This document shows, one piece after another, positions 34,825-46,100 of a DNA stretch of 64,000 nt (positions are counted from its first letter, which is position 1; each line of letters opens with the position of its first letter). The position numbers were made by a program, and so were the translations under genes. A model generated the notes under the pieces. That model made no database searches and had not been told where the DNA came from. It was given only the letters and a program-made list of their open reading frames with translations. The stretch is from Capsicum annuum (taxonomy: Eukaryota > Streptophyta > Magnoliopsida > Solanales > Solanaceae). The stretch is taken from positions 17,344,378-17,408,377 of the forward strand of contig NC_061121.1 in assembly GCF_002878395.1 (NCBI RefSeq), in the 5' to 3' direction.

Positions 34825-35480
34825 CCAACAAATGTGTAATCAGTCGCAATAGATTACTTGCCTGTTGAGATTCATGTTACGCTCCTGAAGCTAATTTCAA
34901 CAGATGAGTCACCTGTTGCAACAGGTAAATCATATGCTGCAATTGACTATATATCTGTTGCAACAGATGAAGCGCCTATTGGGATAGATATTACAGTACT
35001 GAGGCAGCTTTGAAGCTGATTCTAACAGATGAGTGATGTTGCAATAAATAATTAACCTATTGCGACAGATGACTTACCTGTTGCAACAGACGACGATTTG
35101 TGGAATCAAGGTCAGTATCTATCAGAACAGGTTACTAATATATTGCAACAAATATTTATCGTCCGTTGGAATAGAGTTCAGGTTCTGTTGTAACACATTA
35201 ATAATCTGTTGCAACAGATATTTTCCCTATTGCAACAGACAATACCTCTGTTGGAATGGAGTTCAAGTTTTGTTGCAACAGGTTACTAATATGTTACAAC
35301 AGACATTTATCATGTTGCACCAGATAACTAATCTATTGCAATAGATGGGTCATGTGTTGCAACAGATGACCCATCTGTTCGATTCATGTTATGGCACTAT
35401 AGAACCATAAACATGAATCCAACATATGAGTCCTCAGATGAAATAGATCTATTTAAACAGATGGCTCTTATGTTGCATTC
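34825..35480. repeat. Motif cluster 13, longest and densest
   Basis: Many copies of TGTTGCAACAGATG and CAACAGGTTACTAATATGTT, with an internal duplication of GGAATAGAGTTCAGGTTCTG (35167 and, as GGAATGGAGTTCAAGTTTTG, 35253). Lies 5' of the transposase. Confidence 0.8.
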
Positions 35481-36649
35481 ATGTTCGCGTGTTGTCTATT
35501 GTTGAAAAAATAGCACAATAGCAGTTACCCAGATGACAAATTCAACTAAAAATCATAATTTGACTTACCAAAGTCTCCTATGAAGTAATGCCAAAGTGGA
35601 AAGTGATGTACAAAATAAAATTTGACCTAAGAAATTGGTCAAATAGCAATAGTAGCGGTAACAACAACAACAATAATGGTCAACAAGAAGAAGATGAAGA
35701 TACTACTGAAGTAGAAGATGGTGATAATGAAGCATAAGATGATGAATAAAGCAGCAGCAATAATGAACAACAAAAATAGCTAAGAGAGAGAAAACAACAA
35801 TGGATGAGAAGAGAGAGAAAGACACCTCTTTTCCTTCCGTTTCCCGTTATATTAGGTAAACATTTGAATCAAAGTATAGATTTAAAAACTTGTGGGTTAT
35901 TTTAAAATTTTTCCAACTTTCTCAATCCATAATAAAGTAATTGTCACCCCCACTCAATTATTAAAACTTGTATCACCTACACCTCATTTTAAAACTCTTT
36001 TGTCACCTCTAGCCCAAAACCCCTACTAAAGTGCTCACATATTTCATTAAAATGCAAAAAGAAAGGCCCCCATTTGACAATTGACTTTATAAACCTTTAC
36101 AAATTTATTTTAAATTTTGTATATTCTTTTAAATAACATACAATAATTTTTAGTGAAATGGTAAAACATTATGTTATCAATTTTTTTGGGCATTTTCTGG
36201 TGAATAAAAACATTAACAATTAGGTAATTTTATGAGTACATTATCAACATGTTCAATCCTTATCAGGAAACTAGAAATTAAAGGACGGACCTAATATATA
36301 TTATTTTTTGTCTTAATTTATGTGACACAAATATAATTTAGATAATCATTCATTAAAATAATTTAAAATTTTAATTATTGTGATTTATAATATTTTTTCT
36401 TCTATTCTAATTTAAGCGATACTGATATAAGTTCAAGAGTCAATCGAATATTTTATATCTTTTATATTTTTAAGTTGTTAAATATGTGATTTATAATGAT
36501 TTTGGCATAATTTTTCTATAAGATATTAATACTCTCTTAGTTCCAGTTTACGTACCGTCTCATTTTTAAATGATATGTAATTTCTGTGGCCCAAATATAA
36601 TTTGATAGTCAAACAAATATTTTATGTTGACATATCATTTTGTGTGTAT

Positions 36650-37560
36650 TTTATCTTTTTTTTATGAAATATTATTAATCTTTTAATACTTAGATGACCA
36701 TGAAAATTAATTATGGTGATATAATAAAATCACGATTGAAATAATAAAGCAAACATATCTAAATAACTTATAACAACTAATTAGAAGTGATAAAATAAAA
36801 TTATTATAAAAAATACTTGTGAAATTTTTTTAAATGAGTCTCATATAAGACATCAAATTAATCTAAAATATGAAGAGTTAATTTATCATTTTATGTTTAG
36901 TTTATTTTTTTATTAAATATTATTAATTTGTTAATACTTAAATGACTTATAATAATTAATTAGGGGTGATATAGTAAAATTACGACCGAAGCAGCTGAAA
37001 AAGGTAGTACAAAACATCAAGAGTTAATTTATTATTTTATTTTTATTTTTTTCTTTTTAAAAATTAATAATGTGTGATATAATAAAATCACAATTGAAAC
37101 AACGAAACAGACATGTCTTAAATGACTTATAACAACCAATTAGAAATGATATAATAAAATTACTATAAAAAATACTTGTGAAAAAATTTAAATAGGTCTC
37201 ATATAAGACATCAAGTAGAAATAAAACGTCAATAATTAATTTATCATTTTATATCCAATTTATTATTTTTATTAAATATTTTTTATTACGATTGAAATAA
37301 ATCGTCAATATTTAATTTATTATTTTAATTAAATGTTATTAATTTTTTTATACTTAGATAAGTTATAATGATTAATTAGAGGCGATATAGTAAAATTATG
37401 ATTGAAATAAAACATCAACAATTAATTTATTATTTTATATTCAATTTATTTTTTTATTAAATATTATTAATTTTTTTTATACTTAGATAAGTTATAATGT
37501 TTAATTAAGGATGATATAGTAAAACTAAAGTTGAAACAACTGAAACAGACAACACAAACG
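36650..37560. repeat. AT-rich complex tandem repeat
   Basis: Units contain TTTATTTTTTTATTAAATAT, TATACTTAGATAAGTTATAA and GGTGATATAGTAAAATTACG, seen near 36902, 37318 and 37443 (about 125 bp between the last two). A second module (AATTAGAAGTGATA ... AATACTTGTGAAA ... CTCATATAAGACATCAA) occurs at about 36778 and 37139, some 360 bp apart. Confidence 0.65.
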
Positions 37561-38344
37561 GCCATGTCAAAGAGCTATCAGTTTATCCTATTTATCAGTA
37601 AGTAGAATTATACATCAAATAACATATATTTTATTTAGACCCTTTTAATTACAATTATTATGTGATTATTATAAGACAATTAATTTCTGACATGTCATTC
37701 TAAAATCTCATAATTCCATACACCAAACCACGATATGGGTCAAAGTGAATCAATTATTTAATTATTTTAATTTAAGAGGAAAGACATTTGAGAATTGATG
37801 CTTGATTAATTTAATCGCTAGTTCTTTATGCCACTTGACTTTTACTTTATTAACTAAAATAGTTTAATGATGTTAATAGTATTATTATATGGAGTAATGA
37901 AGTTTTGATTAATTCTCAGAATAATATGACAATATAATAGTAAGAGACAAATAAAATAAGTAACAAATAATATCACATATGTTGAAAAATAAAAATTATT
38001 CGATTACTAGATAATTCTTACTTTTTTCACATACTGTGACAATATTCGACTACTTCTTTATCTTCTAACTTAACCTTTGATCTTCAATCTTTCATATCTA
38101 GTTTTATTTTTGGTAAGTTAAATATACAATTTGTGTTATAACCTCCCTTGTGATGTTCTTTTTTGACGGAACATCAGCCTATCTGGGATGATATCTTCAA
38201 TAATTTTATCTTTTTAATTTTTTTTAATTTTAATTTTATGATTTTAAATATAGTGTTCTATTCTTATAAATAACATATAGAATAAAATTTAAATTTAAAA
38301 TTTACTAATCTAAAATATTTTTTTCTGAATTTAAAAAAATAAAA

Positions 38345-38520
38345 ATTCAATGCACCTAAAGCTCTCCTGTAAACAGGATTTGGGGAAGAGTTCTATCACT
38401 GAGTGTATTGTACGCAATCTTATCTTAAATTTTTATCAAAAGATAATTTTAAAATTTAAATTCATAACCTACTAATCACACAGTGACACTTTTATCAATT
38501 GCTTCAAAGCTTTCAAAAAA
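38345..38520 (-). mobile_element. Au-like SINE, diverged
   Basis: Minus strand: AAGCAATTGATAAAAGTGTC, ACTGTGTGATTAGTAGGTTA, then AAGATTGCGTACAATACACT and CCCCAAATCCTGTTTACAGG, GAGCTTTAGGTGCATTGAAT, matching in order the Au SINE body and its GGAGCTTAGTGCACCGGGC end, ending in an A/T run. Confidence 0.65.
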
Positions 38521-38651
38521 AAATTAAAAAAAAAATGAAAGCAACACACGCAACTAACATGAAAGAGTTACTCCATTAACTCAAAAAAGAAAAAACTACT
38601 ACTGTATAATTTTACATTACTATATTTTGACAGCATTTAATCAATACGTAA

Positions 38652-38912
38652 AAAGTAATTCCTTCGTTTCGAAATAAATTAAATTGTTGGAATATTTATT
38701 AATGTTTTAAAATAAATAAATTTTTAATTTTTTTTTTAAATTTATCCTTTTAATTTGACAATTAATTAACTTTTAAAAAATATTACAATGTCAATTTTTT
38801 CTTTTTTGGGATAAAAATAAAAAATTGTGTTAAATTTATATTTTAATATTTTTTTCTTAAATTATATGTTAAAATTTAATAATTTATTTATTATAAAACG
38901 GAGGAATACACA
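38652..38912. mobile_element. Stowaway-like MITE
   Basis: Ends TTCCTTCGTTTCGAAATAAA and TTTATTATAAAACGGAGGAA are inverted repeats; the interior is AT-rich and non-coding. Confidence 0.65.
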
Positions 38913-39299
38913 ATTCGAAGTTAAATATTTAAATATTTTTCCTGATAATCTGAGATCTCTTCCATATCTTGTCTTTTTCTACCTTAAAATAAAATAAAAT
39001 ACACCGTGGAAACTTTTTTTAAATCTTTTTGCATAGTAGAAAGTTTTCAGAAAGATCACCAAAAAAGGAAATTCATTTAAAGCATAATATACATATAATA
39101 TTTTTTTATTTTTCAGATTTAAAGAATATTGACTCTTGTTGCCACTACACCTTTCTTAATTCTCCTTCTGTTACATTCTTGACACTCCTAAAAAAATAAA
39201 AAAAAAGTATTTTATTAATTTCATCACCTCTTCTCATATTTTACTTCTTCATAAATAAATTTCCCATATTTCCGTTTTTGGCCATTTCTGGATTTTGTT

Positions 39300-40020
39300 C
39301 CAAAGTTTAGATTTTTTTCCATATTGGGTCTTGAAAGCTCGATTTTTTCATTGTGGGTTTCGAATTTTTTAGTCATTATATATTTAATAATTTCCCATTT
39401 TCAGCATTTCTTGATTTCTACTCCAAAGTGTAGATTTTTTTTAATTTTTTTTTTTTTCATATTGGGTCTTGAAAAGTTTTTTTTTTTTTTTTCAATTTCG
39501 GGTCTTCAATTTTTTCACTCAGTTTGGTGTAATAATTTCCCATTTTCCACATTTCTTGATTTTGCTCCAAAGTTTAGATTTTTTTCCATATTTGGTCTTG
39601 AAAAGTTTCAATTTTTTTCATTTTGGGTCTTTTTTTTTCTCAGTTAATTGGTGTAATAATTTTCCATTTTTCTGCATTTCTTGATTTTGCTTCAAAGTTT
39701 AGATTTTTTTCCTTATTGGGTCTTGAAAAGTTCAAATTTTTCATACTTGGTCTGGAAATAATTTCCCATTTTCACCATTTCTTGGTTTTGTTTTTAAAGT
39801 TTAGATTTTTTTTCCATATTGGGTGTTGAAAAGTTTCAATTTTTTTCATTTTGGGTCCTTTTTTAGTCCCATTTTCTCCATTTCTTGGTTTTGTTCCAAA
39901 ATTTGGATTTGTTTCTATATTAGGTGTTGAAAAGTTCATTATTTTCATTGTGGTTCTTGATCTTTTTAGTCAATTTAGTGTAGTAATTTCTCATTTTTCC
40001 AATGTGGTTTGAATTTTGAT
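39300..40020. repeat. Six-unit pyrimidine-rich repeat upstream of the O-fucosyltransferase gene
   Basis: The core CAAAGTTTAGATTTTTTTCC followed by ATATTGGGTCTTGAAAAG recurs with the second part at 39321, 39459, 39588, 39713, 39816 and 39917 (steps 138, 129, 125, 103, 101), each followed by TTTCATTTTGGGTC and a CATTTTCCACATTTCTTGAT segment. It ends 80 bp before the start codon, so it is 5' leader and/or promoter. Phe-rich open frames here are shadows. Confidence 0.85.
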
Positions 40021-40100
40021 GCATGTACATATGAAGAATTTGTGTATTGATAGATTTGAGGGGTTAAGGTATTGGCTATGATTAGTGAAGTGGAGGTAAA

Positions 40101-43100
40101 ATGGAGGTTAGATCTGAGAGTGAGGTACATGTTAGAAGCGAGAAAGTACTACCATTACAAGGGCAAATGATACAAAGGACTAGATTAAAAGTTTTGTTTA
40201 TAAGAGTTTGTTCTAGTATTTTGATATGGACTTGTTTGGTTCAACTTATTGCTGTTTGGGAGCTTTATCAACCACGTTTGTTTTCGGGTTTTGCTGTTCA
40301 TGTTGAACAGACTTTGCCTTCTCCTTTGCCTCTTGTTCCAGCTAGTGAGTCTCTTCTTAGCTTGAATGTGTATTAGTTACATGCTAAGCATTTAATTAGT
40401 TAATTGATGTCATTGAAGTATGTGATTTGTCTGTTCATATTAGTAGCGGTAGTAATATTGCTCTCGTGGTTTCTTGTCCTTTGATTTCTGTTACTATCTG
40501 TCTCTTCCTGTACCTAGATTTATCGTATTGTTTTATTGTAGTTTCCGTTCTGTTACTATATGTTAGTATTGCTCATGTAGTTTCTTGTACCTCGATTATC
40601 GTATTGTTTTATTGTAGTTTCCGTTTTGTTACTATATGTTATTTTTGTTATTATGTGTTGTTTCTTGTACTTCTGTTGCTTCTTTTAGTTACACGATTCC
40701 TGTAATTGTTTCTTCTACTAGTTACATTATTCTTTTCAAAGTATCTAACTAGTTAATTGATGTCATTGAAGTATGTGATTTGTCTGTTCATATTAGTAGT
40801 TGTAGTATTGCTAGTGTATTTCTTCTCCTTCAATTTTGTTTCTTGCACCTCTATTATTGTATTGTTCTATTGTAGTTTCCATTCTGTTACTATATGTTGT
40901 CTTATTGTCTGATGTTTCTTGTACTTCTATTACTTCTTTTTCGGGACTGCTTTGGACTGTTTTTCCTTGAGGCGAGGGTCTATTTGAAACAACCTCTCTA
41001 TCTCTGAGATAGGGGTAAGGTCTAAGGTCTGCGTACACTCTACCATCCTTAGACCCCAATTTGTGGGACTATACGGGGTATGTTGTTGTTTATAGAAAGT
41101 CCATCTATTCCTAATCTCCAATGGAAATTAAAAAAATTGATTCGTTCAGGGAGACTCGTGCACACGTGCTGCAAGATCAAGTTTTTCTTGCTCAACGGAT
41201 CCGATTTCCTTTATGTATTTCTCTACCGGGCCCATTCGGGGTTATTGTCCAGTACCTCTTAGAAAAGAAACCCATAAATTCCTCGGTTGGATTGACAACA
41301 TCCTCCCTCAAGGCATGATTTCGAGACAGAATCTCTTGAAAGAGAAAAAAAAATCATGTTGTCTCTCCTTGATTTGCAGATCCTTGCTGAAGTATGTGAT
41401 CTGTCTGCTGTGTATTATGTTGGTTTTAGTTCTTTTTTGCTAATACCCAACACCTACTATGTTGTTCGGACTCTTCAAAAATGTCAACAGGTGTGTGTCG
41501 GATTCTCCAAAAATACACTATTTTTGGAGAATCCGACACGGGTGCGGCATCAAAGGTGAAGAGTCCGTGCAACTTAGAATACCAATGGATGTGATGGATC
41601 CATATGGGAGATTTGAGATGCCTAGTAGTTGGGAGACATAGTTGTTGTTGTTACACTTGTATGCAGTCGGGTAATTGTTAGGAGTCTTTTTAGTATATTT
41701 AGACTAAATAGAAACTTACACAACGTGAGATCTAGAGGACTTTCATTTTTTGAGAATCCCTAATTTGGCGAAAACATCAAAGTTTAGCTTTTGCAAGGGC
41801 CTTGGCTTCAAATCCCACTTCCAATAGTTTCTTTCTATCCCACAAAGGTAGGAGTAAGGTTTACATAAATCCTATCCTCCCCAGACTCCGCTTGTGGAAT
41901 TACACTGGCTATGTTGTTGGTGTGATCGAGGTTTAGCGTTTTAATGAACTTGTCCCTACTAGAGCGGATAGAAAAGAGGATTTATATAGTTGAAGCCAAC
42001 TAGTTTGAGTTTGAGGCGAGTTGATTCATTGACATTAGATTAACAGGGAAAAGTAGTAGAGAGACCTTATGAGTTATTCCTAGTTTTTGAGATCTGATTA
42101 TTTGGAAATACGACCTTAACAGATCTGTAATCTAGAGAGAGCTATGAATGGGATGGTCTATAGTTAGTTTGTCTTCCTATTTTTAGTTTCGTCAATTTGG
42201 TGTCTAAGTGCCTCCTTAAAGGTTTAAACAACAAAAACATACTCCGTATAATCTCACAAGTGGGGTCTAGAGAGGGTAGGATGTAAGCTATCTCTACCTT
42301 TGCGGGGTAGAGAGTCTGTTTCCAATAGATCCTCGGCACAAAAGAAATGTAACTGACACAAGAAATAGGTAAGTAAAGCGACAACAAAATAGCAATGTTC
42401 AAACCAAATGAAGCAACAGGTATTAATACACATTATAGAAAAGAAATACGCGATACCTAAATCATACAACTAGAAGTACGACACTACTCAACTACCTACT
42501 AACCTTCTATTCTACTTCGATACCCTAATCATACAACTTAAATGTCTCTTGATAGAAAAAGATGCCAGCTTAAAGTCTTGTGGTTAGAATAGGTAAGGTT
42601 TAAATTTGTTTTCAAATTTCTTCTTTTTGGCCTAAATTGATATCCTTTAATGGTATATTTCTCGCTGCTAATCGAATTACTTCAGATAGATGCAATTATA
42701 TTTCGCCGTTCCAGGCCCCGTAATCTTGTGACTTGCTGTTGTAAGAATTTCTGAAAAATGAACTGTAATACCAAATATATTCTGAAAAGCTAATGAAGTC
42801 ACCATGTCTGAAGTAGGAGCATGTTCCTTGACTAGCTTAGCATAGATCCAACGTGCGACTCCATTAGCGTTTCCAAATTTATACACTCTTTCCATTTAAA
42901 AAACTATATTATGAAAAGCTAATGATGTTGCTCATTGGATCTATGCTGTCTGTCGAGAGATAATCAAGCTGATTAGTAAGAAGCACCTCCCCTAGCGATG
43001 AAACAAAAAGACATTGTGTTTCCTTGAAGGAAGACGAGAAAAGGACTGGATGAGAGACTTTCTTTTCTAGTCCTCTCTGTAGCATTCCTTATTACATCTT

Positions 43101-46100
43101 TTCTTTAACGTTAAGACAGAATTTTCTCCATCCAAAATAGAGTGAAAAGTCTCATATGCTCCCCCTCTTCCCAGGGTATCGTCTAGCATGAATCTTGAAG
43201 TAGTATAAACATATTTTTTTCTGAAATTTTTGACAAAATAATGCTGCTAGAAGAGATTTGTCAACAGTAGTAATTAATAAAAAAATAAAATAAAATAAAT
43301 GTTTCAACCATAAGGAGATAGACTTGCACACTTTTAGGGATGGAAGTGCATTCCGGCAACTTCTTTTTGTTTGTTGTTATGCAATATGAAATTTTTTATC
43401 ATTTTATGTATCTGCAAGTGCAATTGTACACTTAGTAACCTAACCAACCCTAAAAAGTGCAATAGCCCTTGTTTTCTATTATTTGATAATTATTAATACC
43501 AATTTTAGTATTTGGATTACTGTTTGTACACTTTTGCTAGCTTTTTGGTGTAGATAGGATTTTGTAAATGATGTAGACAAATTCTTAGATGACATCATTT
43601 TTCTTACAGTTTAACATAGGAATCACTCAATGTAATGATCCTACCGATTCCAGCACCATATTAGTGCTGTTTTGTGTCAATAAAAGATTTACTTAATTAT
43701 CTAAAAAACTTATATCTCTGTCATTGTACTAACTGAGCATTCATTGACCAAAAGTACTGTCACCCAGTCTCATAAGTGTAACATACTACTAGGAGCTGCA
43801 TCATTCTATGAGTTCCAAATTTTGCTGCTTCTAACATTCATAACAACTTTGACACATGACATTATGCAGGAAATTATACAAGTAATGGGTTTCTTCAAGT
43901 GTCCTGCAATGGTGGCTTGAATCAAATGCGTGCAGCCGTTAGTATTTATTCTTCCTTTTTCCTTTGTACATTCTTATCCAATTCATAAGGCAAGAAAGTC
44001 GGAAGCTCTGAAACTGTATTCAAACTAAAATATGCTCCAAAATTTCAAACTCCTATGTTGAACTAATTCTGCTATTTTTTGAATGTAGATCTGTGACATG
44101 TTGACTGTCGCACGACTTCTAAATCTAACTTTGGTTGTCCCAGAGCTTGATAAAACATCTTTTTGGGCAGATCCCAGGTATTTCTGGTGTTAGTTAGAAG
44201 TAGTTCTTTGACTTATTGCTTCGTGCTTTATAACAAGTCGTAACGTTTCTTGGCAGCAATTTTGATGATATTTTTGATGTGAAACACTTCATCGATTCAC
44301 TAAGAGATGAAGTTCGAATAATAAAGAGACTGCCAAAGAGGTTCAGCAGGAGATATGGATACCAACCACTAGAAATGCCTCCTGTTAGCTGGTCAAATGA
44401 AAAGTACTACTTGCAACAGGTTTATCCACTCGTTTCTGCGTTACATCGTTCTCATGGTATCAATTCGTGATTGACCTACACCATTGATTCTTCTTCATGA
44501 TTGTGGACATCGTCATTCATTGTCATTTAAAGAATAGTGATTAAGAGCCTGTTTGGATGGTCTTATTGCTTTTGGCTTATAAGGCAAAAACAAGTGCTTC
44601 TAAGTACTTTTTAACTATCCCCAAACACTACAAAACTGCTTAAAATCTATTTTAGCTTAAAATAAGCCAATCCAAACAGGCTCTAAATCTTATATGGTAT
44701 ATGTCAACTTGCAAAGTACTACTCTTTTTGCTGTACATAGTTTCATGTACTAATTTTGATATGGAAACAATCTGCATACAATGATTCGAGTACCTTGATA
44801 ATTGAATATATCTCCTCTGTTGCAAGATATGCCCCAGCAACAGTTACTTATCCAGGGTCTAATACGTTCAGATTACTAGTGCAGATTCTGCCTCTCTTCA
44901 GCAAGCATCAAGTAATACATTTCAACAGGACAGATACTAGACTAGCAAACAACGGGATTCCTCTTGAGCTTCAAAAACTCAGATGTCGAGTGAATTTCCA
45001 GGCACTGAAATTCACTCCAGATATTGAGGCTTTGGGAGAAAAATTGGTAAAGATGCTTCAGGAGAGAGGGCCATTTGTAGCATTGCATCTAAGATATGAG
45101 ATGGATATGTTGGCATTCTCTGGTTGCACCCATGGCTGCACTAATGAGGAAGCTGAGGAGCTCAAACGGTTAAGGTGATCATCTTGGAACAATTTTTGTA
45201 TTTTAGTTTTGTTTTCTTTCTGTTTTTTTTTTTTTTTTAAATATGGAAAGAAGTTGTCTTTAAAGACCGACAAGCCCTCAAGATCCATACTGGTTTAGTG
45301 GAGAACACAATTAAAACAAACGATCTACAGAAGTGAAGTGGAGAACACAATTAAAACAAACGATCTACACAAGTGAAACCAAGTACTTCATTTGTACCAA
45401 TTTATGTGGTGGCGTCCGATTGGGACGAAGTTTAGGTAAGTAAGAAATCTTTAGACCTAGTGATAAAAAATAAGTCATACATATTTTGTAGCCATAAATC
45501 TGGGGAAAATAACAAGTTTTTGAGAACATTTTTGAATAAAGAAATGTTCGGTTCTTTTTTGGACAACTATAATAGTAGCGCGTGTCACATAAAAATGAGA
45601 GAGTAGTTAGGATTAGGACCTAGTTGGTCGGTACACAACATTATATCTGATATCGAAATGAGAGGAACATTGGTGGTTCTTATGTCCAATTCCAACTATT
45701 TTTGGATTGAGACATAGTTGTTCTTGTTCGTTCAAGATATGTTTGTTCAATAAATATTTAGTTCTTCCTAAATCATCCCTTATTTGCACCAGGCACAAAG
45801 AGGGAAAACTAGAGGGGGTATTTCAATGACCTGTCTAGTACCAAGATTTGATCCCAACTTTTTGTTTTACTTGCTCTTAATGTTTGTTTGATTGAGAAGA
45901 TGTTGCAATATTTATTTAACTACATGTCATTTGTAATCATATGGGGATTGACAGCCAAACTGCAGTATGATGGTAGCAGCAGCACTAACGAATTTGATGA
46001 TTGATAGTTATTCAATAATAATTTGTCACAACCCAAGCCCAAACAATCAAAAAGATTTTCATTAAAGCCCAAGCTCTTGGTACGAATTTTCCTCTTTAGC

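Larger units (their letters stand above)
35500..39290. other. Gene-poor AT-rich region
   Basis: Apart from the tandem block, SINE and MITE listed separately, there is a CAACAACAACAATAATGG-type run at 35655-35700 and a GAAGATGAAGATAC acidic-codon stretch at 35690-35760. No gene seen. Confidence 0.4.
40345..43869 (+). other. First intron of the O-fucosyltransferase gene, repeat-rich
   Basis: Contains direct repeats (TTGATGTCATTGAAGTATGT at about 40405 and 40758; TTTATTGTAGTTTCCGTTCT near 40532 and 40604, again diverged at 40866), three SINE copies and a palindromic MITE, listed separately. A minus-strand frame at 42677-42895 is unrecognised. Confidence 0.6.

Noticed and set aside
39324..39829. 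Overlapping Phe-rich open frames resembling membrane proteins
   Set aside because: They come from T-rich repeat units upstream of the O-fucosyltransferase gene in several frames at once.
42677..42895. Minus-strand frame [20 protein letters not shown] within intron 1 of the O-fucosyltransferase gene
   Set aside because: No family recognised, short, and flanked by SINE debris; kept only as a remark.
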